From: Dugong dugon
Taxonomy: Eukaryota; Chordata; Mammalia; Sirenia; Dugongidae
Length of the DNA stretch: 64,000 bases
Assembly (NCBI GenBank): GCA_030035585.1
Contig: CM057462.1
Span: 63,088,734-63,152,733, forward strand
Direction: 5' to 3'
Shown here: positions 55,436-64,000 of the stretch, piece by piece
Layout of the letters: every line of letters starts with the position of its first letter
How positions within the stretch are numbered: the first letter of the stretch is position 1
Translations under genes and position numbers: made by a program
The notes under the pieces: model-generated
The model's database searches: none
What the model saw: only the letters and a program-made list of their open reading frames with translations
Told to the model about the DNA's origin: nothing

Positions 55436-55626
55436 CAGTTGATGTTGAGCTGATTCTATGGTGGCCTACGCGTTTCACAGTAGAATTGACCTCCATAGGG
55501 TTTTCATGGCTGTGACCTTTGGGAAGCATCATCAGGCTTTTCTTCTGAGATGCCTCTGGGTAGGTTCTAACCACTAACCTTTTGGTTAATAGCCCAGAGC
55601 TTAACCATTTGTGCCACCCAGGGACT
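55436..55626 (-). mobile_element. AfroSINE-like SINE, long form
   Basis: CAGTTGATGTTGAGCTGATT, AGTAGAATTGACCTCCATAG, CTTTTCTTCTGAGATGCCTC, TTTGTGCCACCCAGGGACTC. Confidence 0.78.
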
Positions 55627-55629
55627 CCC

Positions 55630-57035
55630 TGCAAATAGTTTTGGGAAACATTGGGTTAAACAGGGCTTCTTGACTCCAGGACTTCCCAGAGTCTTCAAGG
55701 AGCTAATGTCCTTTATGAATCTCAAGAGGGGAATAGTCCCACAGAGTTTCCAACGCTCATTTAAATACAGAACCTCTTTTCATGGAATATCTCACGGGAA
55801 ACGTGTTCAATAAGACCCACTCTGGAAAACCTTCTCGATAGCCTAAACTTGGGTTTTTGATGGCTTATTTGTCTGTGTGCCTACTTGGAGTGAGAGCTGT
55901 TTTAGATGAAAAATATCATCCTCTGTGTAGAGGGGAGTGACCATCCATTTGGGTGCAAGTCCTGGTTTACTATGCTTCACGAACTGGGCACTGTTTCTTA
56001 TTTCCTTACCATTTCCTTAGTGTTTGTTTGTTCATACCCAGCCATAGTAGAAAGGTGGATCCATATGCCTTGATTATAAGTAAGGAGTTTAAACAGGACT
56101 TCTAGTAGGATTGAATGAGGAAATGCACAGACAGCGCTTAGCGCAGAGCTTGGCACATAGGAAAGGTTCAGCCCATGCTAGCTGCTGTGAACTCTCAGTT
56201 GCTTTACTTGTCTTCTCTCAGGCCAATGAAGGTGCTGGAGCCTACTCCTGAGCAGGTCCTTCCACCTCCTCCTGTGGATTCTGAGACCAGGCCAGTTCCT
56301 CAGGGATCCTGGCTGAGTGGAAGCCCCCCAGTAGCTTCTTGGATGGATTAAAGCCCAAGACAAGCCCTGCCTCCGACAGAGCTTACCCAGGCCTTATCTG
56401 CCCTCTTTCTGGGGGTCTGAGTGACTCTCCAGTCCTGTGTTCTGGAGGCCTCAGCTGGAGCTCAGGTATCTACCCCTACCCCGTGTCCCCAGGTTGTTAG
56501 TTCTACCCTGCCTGGCCTGATCCATGTAGCCCGGAAACCCCTGTGATCTGAGTCACAAAATCCCCCTGGGCCAGGCGGTGGTTTCCCCCTTAAGGAGGCA
56601 GGGAGGTGGGGGAGAAGTTACTACAGGAGCATTTGGAAATGGGAACCAATGGCAACTTTTATACCAGAGACCAAAAACTCAGGCTGGCAAAAACAAAAGC
56701 TTGTTTGTCCCAAGGGGCTGGTGACCATGATCACCTCTTGGCCAGAGAGCAGCGAGCTTCACAGAGCACTCCTTGCTCCAGTCTCCCCTAGAGACAGGGC
56801 CTTCCCTGATGCCTGGGGAGTTGATCTTCCCAAGGGGGCTGTAGGGGAAGTGGGGCTGCAGCTGGGCCTTAGACCTCTGCCCTCCTGCCCTCCCCATCCT
56901 GAAGCCAGGGCCGGAAAGACCGCTTCCAAGGGTGACTCAGCCCATGCCCTCAGACGGTCCGGCCGCACAGGGCCAGGCAAGGCCCCCTCAGCTGGCGGGA
57001 TTTCCTTCTGAAGCCCTGGATCCACTGCCTAGGTT
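55630..57035. other. Single-copy sequence
   Basis: A possible MIR remnant at about 56095-56175 (AGCGCAGAGCTTGGCACATA). Otherwise nothing recognised. G+C rises at 56400-57000; overlapping ORFs there (up to 120 codons) lack family features. Confidence 0.35.
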
Positions 57036-57180
57036 TTCTTCTCTCTATCCTCAACTTTTTATTTTGAGGTTTTCAAACTTACAGATAAGCTGAAAGAATA
57101 GTCCAACGATTACCTGTAAATCCTCCATCTAGATTCAGCATTTGTTAACATTTTGCCATATTTGCTACATCTCTTTTTGG

Positions 57181-57390
57181 TACGTTGTTGCTGTTGGGTG
57201 CTGTCAAGTCATTTTTGACTCAAAGTGACCCCATGTGACAGAGCAGAACTGTTCCATAGGGTTTTCTTAGCTGTAATCTTCATGAAAGTAGATTGCCAGA
57301 TCTTTCTACTGTGGAGTTGCTGGACAGGTTTGACTCACCAACCTTTCAGTTAAGCAGTTGAGTGCTTAAGAGTTTGTGCCTCCAGGCCTC
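57181..57390 (-). mobile_element. AfroSINE-like SINE, long form
   Basis: Exact TSD CTCTTTTTGG at 57171-57180 and 57391-57400. Contains GTTGCTGTTGGGTGCTGTCA, TAGATTGCCAGATCTTTCTA and GTTAAGCAGTTGAGTGCTTA. Confidence 0.9.
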
Positions 57391-57845
57391 CTCTTTTTGG
57401 GATAGTATTTGAAAATACATTGTAGACGACACCTCATCCCTAAATACTTTCCATGCTTCTCCTAAGAATAACATATTCTTCTTCAGATTCACAATGCCAT
57501 TATCACTCATGAGAAAATTAATAGTAATTTCATAATGTAAGTTAATATACAGTTCATATTCAAATTTCCCCAATTGTCCCAAAATGATTTTTGTAACCTT
57601 TTTTTAAAAAAGACTTGAGCCAGAATTCAGTTAAGGTATATGTTTTGCATTTTGTCTTTTTTTAAATCTAGGAGAGTCCTCTCATTTTTTCTCCCCATTA
57701 CATTAACTTTTGAAGAGTCTAGGCAGTTTTCTTGTAGAAGGTTCGACCTACTGAGTTTATCTAATTGTTTCCTTATGGTGTCATTTAACTTATTCTTCCA
57801 TCCCCTATTTTTCCTGTAAACTGGAAGTTAGACCTAGAAGCTTAA

Positions 57846-58060
57846 TTGTTGTTGTTAGCTGTTGTTGAGTCGATTTCCACTCATGGAGACCCCATGTGTG
57901 CGAGTAGTACCATTTCACAGGGTTTTCGAGGCTGTAAACTTTTGAAAGCAGATCTCCAGGCCTGTCTCCCGAGGTGCCTCTGCGGGGTGGGGGGTGGTTC
58001 GAATTGCTAACCTTTTGGCTGGGAGTTGAGTATTTACCTGTTTGCACCACCCAGGGTCTC
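57846..58060 (-). mobile_element. AfroSINE-like SINE, long form
   Basis: GTTAGCTGTTGTTGAGTCGA, CAGATCTCCAGGCCTGTCTC, GTTTGCACCACCCAGGGTCT. Confidence 0.82.
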
Positions 58061-58189
58061 TGATGGTTAGATTCAAGTTAAACACTGTTCACGAGAATAT
58101 GTCACAGGTGATATATACTTCATATTGCAACATATCAGGAATGTCTCCTAGTTTCTTTGAGCTTTTCTTGCAGTTCACCTTGAAAGAAT

Positions 58190-58530
58190 GAAATAAGGTT
58201 TAATGAGCAGCTATTATATGTCGAGTACTTTGCAGAGCTATCTTATCTTGACTATAAAACAATTTTCCGGAGAGGAGATTGACATCTCTGTTTCATAGAT
58301 GAAGAACTGAGGCTCAGAGGTGGCAGGGTAGGGAGAGAAATTAACATTTGTTAAGTAACAATTTGATGCCAGGCATGGTGCCAGGTGCTTTCCATGCAGG
58401 TGCTATGGTGCCCACTTTACAGAATGAGAAGTTCTGGGAAGTTAAGTGCTTTGCCTAAGGTCACAAAGTCAGTTGCGTGGCAAAGCTGGCCTCACACTCA
58501 GGTCTTCTTTCTCCCAGTCCCAAGTTCTTT
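58190..58530 (-). repeat. Two adjacent MIR SINEs
   Basis: First copy about 58190-58325 (GAGCAGCTATTATATGTCGA, GAAGAACTGAGGCTCAGAGG); second about 58340-58530 (TGCCAGGCATGGTGCCAGG, AGTTAAGTGCTTTGCCTAAG). Both in the same orientation. Confidence 0.7.
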
Positions 58531-58854
58531 CTGCCTGACTGTGCTCCCCTCTCCCTGGATTCATCCCCTGTCTTCAGGATTCTGCTCATCTAATGGATGA
58601 ACCACTGCCCAGATTCAACTATGCTTGGCCAGCCCAGTGAGCTCATATCCTCAGAAGACCTGAGAAGTGACTCTGACGGGCTGGACTCTAGGATGGACCT
58701 TTGAGGATGATACTTTTGTCAGTGGCTGTCTTTCCAGTCTCCCCAGGACATCACCAGGGGCAGTGTGAGTGGGCGTGTCTCTTGCTCTCCCAAGAATTCA
58801 AGAACAGGTGGAACAAGGTGTAGACCAGGTTACAAACTAGTGTCTAAGCAGAAG

Positions 58855-58970
58855 GCATTTGGGAAAACTGAGACCCGAAGAGTGGCAGAGCCTTGTCTCA
58901 GGTCACACAGTCCATTAGAGGCAGAGCTGGGAGTGGAATGCAGATGATTAGGTCTCCTAGCCCAGTGCTG
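58855..58970 (-). repeat. MIR SINE fragment
   Basis: CAGGTCACACAGTCCATTAG, AGGCAGAGCTGGGAGTGGAA, AGCCCAGTGCTG. Confidence 0.65.
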
Positions 58971-58989
58971 TTTGTACAGTTTCCACTCT

Positions 58990-59147
58990 ATACATACCCA
59001 TTGCCATCGAGTCGATTCCGACTCCTAGCGACCCTATATGACAGAGTAGAACGGCTCCATAGGATTTTCAAGGAGCAGCTGGTGGATTTGAACTGCCAGC
59101 ATTTTGGTTAGCAGCCAAGCTCTTAATGGCTATGCCACCAGGGTTCC
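58990..59147 (-). mobile_element. AfroSINE-like SINE, short form
   Basis: Exact TSD TTCCACTCT at 58981-58989 and 59148-59156. CATTGCCATCGAGTCGATTC, GACTCCTAGCGACCCTATAT, ATGCCACCAGGG. Relatively little diverged. Confidence 0.92.
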
Positions 59148-59177
59148 TTCCACTCTCTACCCCACCTCCCCCCACAG

Positions 59178-59232
59178 AAAGCCAAACCTGTTGTCGTCAA
59201 GTCAATTCCGACTCATAGCGACCCTATATAGC
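59178..59232 (-). mobile_element. AfroSINE 3' tail only, severely truncated
   Basis: AAGCCAAACCTGTTGTCGTC then GACTCATAGCGACCCTATAT; about 55 bp, no head. Confidence 0.8.
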
Positions 59233-59668
59233 CTCCATTATTTATGTAGTTATTTCTTGGAATGGAGAAGGAGCAGGAGAGCGAAGTGGAGGAGCGAGGG
59301 GGTTGAGATGATGGAGGTGAAGATAGGCAGAAAGAGAACAACCCCGGCAAGAGGATACTGGCTCTCTGGGTGTGGGTTCTCCAACATAACCCAGGAAGTA
59401 GAGAGTAAGGGGTATGTGTGTGTCTCTGTGTGTGTAGGAGCAGCACCAAACACACGCTTCCTTGGCAGACACTGGGAGAACGTTCATTCTGTCCATCCCT
59501 GTTGCCTTGATTAGACCTTCATCTTCTCACTTGGGACTCTGACATCAGCCTTCTCACTGATCTCCTTCTTCCAGTTTCACCACTTCTAACGTACGTCTAC
59601 ATCTTGGCGATAGCAATCTTTCTAAAACACCTCCTATTCAGTCCATTCCTTTGTTGAAACCCTTGTAT

Positions 59669-60140
59669 CAGCTAGCTGCTCCTGCCTAACAAACTACGCC
59701 TACATGTGGTGGCCTAAACCAACAGTGATTTTATTAACTCGTGATTCTGGGTCAGCTGGGTGCTTGTTCTGGTCTGGGCCAGCTCAGTTGATCTCTGCTG
59801 GGCTCTAACATGTGTCCATCCCCTGGCAGGTTGGCTGGTGGCTGCTGATCAAGGATGGCCTCACTAACTTGTCTGGTTGTTGGCAGGCTGTCAGTAACTT
59901 GAGCTAGGCTCAACTGGGCCACCCCATGTCTTCTCCATGAGGCCTCTCAAACTCCAGCAGACTAACTCAGGCTTATCTCCAAGGTGTTCTCTGGATTCTG
60001 AGAACAGCAAGAGGGCAAGCCCCAGTACATGAGCACTTTTCAAACCTCTGCTTACTTCAAATTTGCTATTGTCTCTTTCACCAAATTAAGTTATTTGGCT
60101 AAGCCCAGATGTAGGGGGGAGACGTGGTGGACAAACAGAC
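59669..60140 (-). repeat. Ancient eutherian dispersed repeat (same family as 13540)
   Basis: CTGCCTAACAAACTACGCC, TGGTGGCCTAAACCAACAG, GGGTCAGCTGGGTGCTTGTT, GATGGCCTCACTAACTTGTC. Shares order with 13540-13992. Confidence 0.5.
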
Positions 60141-60144
60141 TTTA

Positions 60145-60355
60145 TCTCTAGGTGGCACATATGGTTTGTGCTCGAGTACTAACCGAAAGGTTCGTGGTTT
60201 GAACCCATCCAGCTGTAGTGCCATGGAAGAAAGGCCTGGTGATCTGCATTGGTAACGATTACAGCCAAGAAAGCCCTATGGAGAAGTTCTACTCTGTAAC
60301 ACATAGGGTTGCCATGAATCGGAATCAACTTAATGGCAACGGTTTGTTTTTTGGT
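60145..60355 (+). mobile_element. AfroSINE-like SINE, long form
   Basis: GGTGGCACATATGGTTTGTG, GTGGTTTGAACCCATCCAG, AGAAAGGCCTGGTGATCTGC, GCCATGAATCGGAATCAAC. Confidence 0.88.
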
Positions 60356-60372
60356 TTCTTTATGGGAAGGAA

Positions 60373-60684
60373 GTACTTCTTTACAGGAAGAAGTACAGCC
60401 AGAATGCTCCTTAGAAGCAAGGATGACGAGACCTCATCTCACATACTTTGGACATGTTATCAAGAGGGACCAATCCTTGAAGAAGGACATTATGCTTGGT
60501 AAAGTAGAGGGTCAGTGAAAAAGAGGAAGACCCTTGACCAGATGGATTGACGCAGCGGCTGCAACAATGGGCTCAAACACAACAACGATTGTGAGGATGG
60601 AGCAGGACCCAGCAATGTTTCATTCTGTTATACATAGGGTCTCTCTGAGTGGGAACAAACTTGACGACACCTAACAACAACAAC
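60373..60684 (+). mobile_element. RTE LINE 3'-end copy with inverted 5' filler
   Basis: Exact TSD ATGGGAAGGAA at 60362-60372 and 60685-60695. Body from AAGAAGTACAGCCAGAATGC to CACCTAACAACAACAAC, encoding the RTE C-terminal end in a broken frame. The first bases, GTACTTCTT, are the reverse complement of AAGAAGTAC just downstream. Confidence 0.92.
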
Positions 60685-61104
60685 ATGGGAAGGAAAAATT
60701 TGTCACCATTTTTGCATTCTGCCACAACCTTACATGACTCCCCAGTGCCCTCAAGATAAAATCCTAACTCTTTAGCCTGCTCTCTATGCCCTCCGTGATC
60801 TGTTTTCAAACTATCTTCCCTTATGTACCCCATACAAATCATGTGTTGCAGTTATTCCAGAATCTCACCACTTCAAAGCACCTTTCTTCCGCATGCCTTT
60901 GCATGTACTGTTCCCTCCGTCTGTAACACACTTCCTTCCACATGCCTATTTGTTCTTCTAGGTCCAGCTCCAATGCTACCTTTCTCTAGAAGCCTTTTCC
61001 CCTTCTATCTCCGTCTGAATTCATCCCCAACTTGCAGATCTCAGAGCCTTGGCTGGCATCTCCATTACAGCACTTTCTTTGTGTTGCATTGGGAGCATTA
61101 GCCT

Positions 61105-61320
61105 GGCTCGTGGTCTAGTACAGTGTGTGGGCTCTGGAGTCTGACTGTGCAGGACTGAATCCCAGCTCCTTCACTTATGTGTGACCTTGTGCACGTCACT
61201 TCACTTCTGTATGCTTCAGTTTTCTCATTTATAAGAAAAGGGGGATAATACCGGTCCTGACTTCATAAGATTGAGAATCAAATGATGCTCATGCAAAGTG
61301 CTTGGCAGGGTGAATGTGAG
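61105..61320 (+). repeat. MIR SINE
   Basis: GGGCTCTGGAGTCTGACTG, ACTGAATCCCAGCTCCTTCA, CTTCAGTTTTCTCATTTATA, GGGGGATAATACCGGTCCTG, AAAGTGCTTGGCAGGG. Confidence 0.85.
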
Positions 61321-61599
61321 TCCCCACCAGACTGTGAACTCTTTGTGCCCAGGAAAGGAATATGTTGGTTAAATCTCCTCCCCAGACCCAGCATGTGACT
61401 TGACACAGAACAAGGTGGGGGAGATCCTTGGCGATCATTTCTGTGAACTGACATCTCCCCAAATAATAGTGTATCCTCTCCAGGCGCAGCAGACATGGGG
61501 CCTGCCTGGTTTTTGGCTTTTCCTCGGCACCCCTCAGTCTGGGACAAGGCTTGGCTGGGCCCACAGGCAGCAATGAAGTGGATGTTAATAATATCATTA

Positions 61600-61925
61600 T
61601 ATGCTGAATAATTAACTGTCATTTAAATACTCATAAGTTGTTGGGGGCGAGGCCTTTTATCAGCATCTGGGGACCCGTCAGCAGAGGACGGAGATGAATG
61701 TCAGCAAGGCTGACTTTGCCTGTGAAGGGCAACCCGGGGTCCAGGGAGAGCTGTTGGAGTGGCCACCAGACAGTCAGCTAATATATAACTGCAATATCCC
61801 CATGTGATAAACTGCAATTTCATAAGCACTTGATGCATATGAGCAAGCCTAAAACAATATTGGAAGCATTAATTTTATTTGACTAATGCTTATTTATATT
61901 TTATTCTGTTCTGTCTTTAAAGAAG
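61600..61925. promoter_or_regulatory. Candidate conserved noncoding element
   Basis: Repeat-free, AT-rich and motif-dense: GCTGAATAATTAACTGTC, GCTAATATATAACTGCAATA, CATGTGATAAACTGC, TGATGCATATGAGC, GGAAGCATTAATTTTATTTG. This is the strongest enhancer-like texture in the window, but no conservation data are available. Confidence 0.4.
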
Positions 61926-61929
61926 CCCC

Positions 61930-62305
61930 TCTTTCTTTCATGCTAGGGGAGGTGGGGCTAGAGACCTGTGGATGGGCCGGAGTAGAAATGAGGCACTAGG
62001 CTTGGAAGTTCTTACCTGTTCTACCCCCGGAGCTACAGGCACAGACTTGGGCCATGTGTGGTGGGCTGTCCCTGAGCTTGGGGTCCTGCCTTGGAGAATC
62101 TAACTCTGGCTGTTTGGGAGAAGGTTTCAGGCTCTTTGGTGGGGTCAGGGGAGATGAGGTGGGCATCTAGGTCCTGGCCGAGTGGACTGAAGCTACTGTA
62201 GATTCCCCACCTGGTCCTGTTAAGGATGAGCCTGGAGGGGAGGCCCTAGTGACCCTGAGGACAGAGGCTTGGGGAGGCAGGGACAGTTACAAAGCAACTA
62301 ACCCA
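61930..62305. other. Single-copy sequence, nothing recognised
   Basis: No repeat landmark or exon seen. Confidence 0.35.
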
Positions 62306-62309
62306 CATC

Positions 62310-62428
62310 GGGGAGAAGATCAAGGGAGGAGAAAGGGGAGGAGGGGAAAGGAAGATGAGGGAGAAGGATGAGAGGTTGGGAGAGGAGGGAGAGGAGGGAG
62401 AGGAGGGAGAAGAAAGACAAGAACAGGT
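62310..62428 (+). repeat. Purine-rich tract with short tandem repeat
   Basis: Nearly all purines on the plus strand, with GGGAGAGGA units repeated around 62379-62410. Confidence 0.75.
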
Positions 62429-62514
62429 GACGGGGCCTGAAGGGGCTGGTGACGAGATGAGCTTGCTGCTCTGGGGAGAAAGGCAGCAGATGGTGAGTAA
62501 GAACAAGGCCCTGT

Positions 62515-62690
62515 TTCTCTTTATGGTGATGGCAAACTTGGCAATGGGTATTGGCGATAGCTGCACAACATGACTGGTATGAGTGGTGTCACTGAATTGT
62601 ACATGCGAAAAACGTCGAATTGGTAAATGTGATATATATATGTTTTTACAACGATAAAAAAGAAAAAGGAAAATATAAAATAAAAAAAGA
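62515..62690 (+). mobile_element. L1M-type LINE-1 3' end with A-rich tail
   Basis: AGCTGCACAACATGACTGG, TCACTGAATTGTACATGCG, TGGTAAATGTGATATATATA, then an A-rich tail at 62653-62690. Sense orientation. Confidence 0.7.
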
Positions 62691-62691
62691 G

Positions 62692-62810
62692 CATGGGGTT
62701 CTAGGATCAGACAGTCTCAGCTTGAGTTCTGGTTGTGCCACTAAGTAGCTGTGTGACCGTGGGCAAGGTTCCCACCTTTTCCAAACTCCACTTTCCCATT
62801 TGTAAAGATG
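62692..62810 (+). repeat. MIR SINE fragment
   Basis: GTTCTGGTTGTGCCACTAAG, TAGCTGTGTGACCGTGGGCA. It follows directly on the L1M A-tail. Confidence 0.75.
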
Positions 62811-63115
62811 GCATGGCTTAGCTGGGTCCTCTGCTTGGGATCACCCAGGGCTGCAATCAATAGGCTGTGTTCTTCTCTGGAGGATTGGCTGGGGAAGAAT
62901 CTGCTTCCAAGCTCACTCAGGTTGTTGGCAGAATTCATTTCTTTGCAGTTGTAGGACTGAGGGCTCTGGCTTTTTGAGGGTTGTCTGCTGGAGGTGGCCC
63001 TCAGAAATTAGAGGCCATTGTTTACAGAAGCCCACAGTTTATTGGCAAGTGGGACTCTCCAATCTGGCTGCTTACTTCATTAAAAAACCACAAGGAGAGT
63101 CTCTAGAATGAGTCT
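62811..63115. other. Single-copy sequence, nothing recognised
   Basis: No repeat landmark or exon seen. Confidence 0.35.
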
Positions 63116-63119
63116 GTTA

Positions 63120-63570
63120 GCAAGACTCAAGCTATGGTATTTTCAATTGCCTCATATGCATGCAAAAGCTGAACAGTGAAAGAGAAAGACCAAAGAAAAA
63201 TTGACGCATTTGAATTATGGTGTTGGCAAAGAATATTGAATATACCATGGACTGCCAGAAGAATGAACAAGTCTGTCTTGGAGGAAGTACAGCCAGAATG
63301 TCCCTTAGAAGTGAGGATGGAAAGACTTCATTTTGTTTACTTTGTGTATGTTATCAGGAGGCAGCAATCCTTAGAGAAGGACATCATGTTTGGTAAAGTA
63401 GAGGGTCAGTGAAAAAGAGAAAGACCCTTAATGAGATGGATCGACACAGTGGCTGCAATGATGGGCTCAAACATAGCAATAATTGTGAGGATAGTGCAGG
63501 ACCGGGCAATGTTTCATTCTGCTGTACACAGGGCCGCTATGAGTCAGAACCGACTTGATAGCACCTAACA
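63120..63570 (+). mobile_element. RTE LINE 3'-end copy
   Basis: Covers the RTE C-terminal coding end (QRILNIPWTARRMNKSVLEE near 63220) and the tail CGCTATGAGTCAGAACCGAC, CACCTAACAACAAC. A frame open for 78 codons ends at 63412. No clear TSD; GTTAG on both sides is too short to trust. Confidence 0.9.
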
Positions 63571-63689
63571 ACAACATTGGTTAGAAGCAAGTCACAAGTC
63601 CCACTCATACTCATGAGGAAGGAGTTACACAAGGGTGTGAACCTCAGTAAGCAGGGGTTATGGGGGCCACTCTCGAGTCTGTCCATCAC

Positions 63690-63945
63690 ACCGAGCAATG
63701 ACAGCCGTTCTCTACTCAGTGCCAGGTGGTATTCTAAGTGCTTTTCATGACCAATCTCATTTAATCTTCAAAACAACCCTGTGGTGTGCTGTGATCATCA
63801 CCACTTCACAGATGAAGAAATAGCAGCACAAGAGGTTAAGTCACTGCTCTGAACTTCATAGCAAGTAGAGTTTAGACTTGAAGCAGGAACTCTGGCTCCA
63901 GGGCCCAGACTCTCAACCATCAGGCCATAAGGCATCGCAGGGCTG
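63690..63945 (-). repeat. MIR SINE
   Basis: TGCCAGGTGGTATTCTAAGT, TCATTTAATCTTCAAAACAA, CACTTCACAGATGAAGAAAT, GACTTGAAGCAGGAACTCTG. Confidence 0.82.
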
Positions 63946-64000
63946 CTTGTAGAGATAATGTACATAAGATGCTGAGTATAGGACCTGGGGCAAGGCCTCA

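Larger units (their letters stand above)
57040..58180 (-). mobile_element. L1M-type LINE-1 3' region, split by two SINEs
   Basis: ATTTTGAGGTTTTCAAACTT, TTGTTAACATTTTGCCATAT, then CAATTGTCCCAAAATGATTT, GAGAGTCCTCTCATTTTTTC, TTCCTTATGGTGTCATTTAA follow the order of an ancient L1 3' UTR in reverse. It resumes after each SINE. Confidence 0.75.
59520..61095 (+). repeat. L2 LINE, split by three elements
   Basis: L2 motifs at 59520-59668 (GCAATCTTTCTAAAACACC) resume at 60720-61095 (CTCAAGATAAAATCCTAAC, CCTTTGCATGTACTGTTCC, TTCTAGGTCCAGCTCCAATG, TAGAAGCCTTTTCCCC). An unnamed repeat (59669-60140), a SINE and an RTE copy lie between. Confidence 0.7.

Noticed and set aside
1..64000. Bacterial-style features such as operons, CRISPR arrays or ribosome-binding sites
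   Set aside because: The repeats are mammalian retroposons; the regular CA, GA and TAA runs are microsatellites, not CRISPR.

Overview
The window is noncoding DNA from a placental mammal, almost certainly an afrotherian of the elephant group. This is a repeat-based inference: it is filled with tRNA-derived SINEs that end in an RTE-type 3' tail (AfroSINE-like), an RTE LINE whose 3' end matches that tail, and a MaLR-type LTR subfamily, alongside pan-mammalian L2, MIR, L1M, Tigger and hAT fossils. I find no intact host protein-coding gene, no recognisable host exon and no structural RNA gene. Every ORF with recognisable similarity belongs to a transposable element and is broken.

Layout. 1-0.9 kb is a CpG-rich block that could be a promoter or first-exon island; a ~100-bp element inside it recurs in the same orientation at 2.2 kb. 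0.9-18 kb is mostly single-copy DNA with L2, MIR, SINE and LTR insertions and a few candidate conserved noncoding elements. 18.6-20.6 kb holds ERVL-like internal sequence with a recognisable reverse-transcriptase fragment. 20.6-30.5 kb is a mixture of SINEs, L2, MIR, nested MaLR LTRs and a two-level nested LINE insertion. 30.6-36.9 kb is an L1 with a complete 5' end, both ORFs decayed and the 3' end missing, flanked by a 15-bp target-site duplication (TSD). 38.4-44.1 kb is a decayed Tigger DNA transposon carrying four later insertions (two RTE, one SINE, one LTR). 44.2-45.6 kb is another RTE copy. 47.2-48.8 kb is a stack of minus-strand LINE 3' ends. 53.2-55.4 kb contains an LTR disrupted by a chimeric insertion that looks copied, in inverted orientation, from two nearby templates. 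57-58.2 kb is an L1M broken by two SINEs, and 59.5-61.1 kb is an L2 broken by three elements. The remainder is single-copy DNA with MIRs and an AT-rich candidate conserved element near 61.6-61.9 kb.

How the parts work together. The RTE LINE and the SINEs share a 3' end, the usual sign that the LINE machinery mobilised the SINEs. The L1, MaLR and Tigger layers give a relative chronology through nesting. I see no multi-gene system here; the unusual items are rearrangement and retrotransposition scars and candidate regulatory elements. Repeat family assignments come from recalled consensus features, not from a database search.
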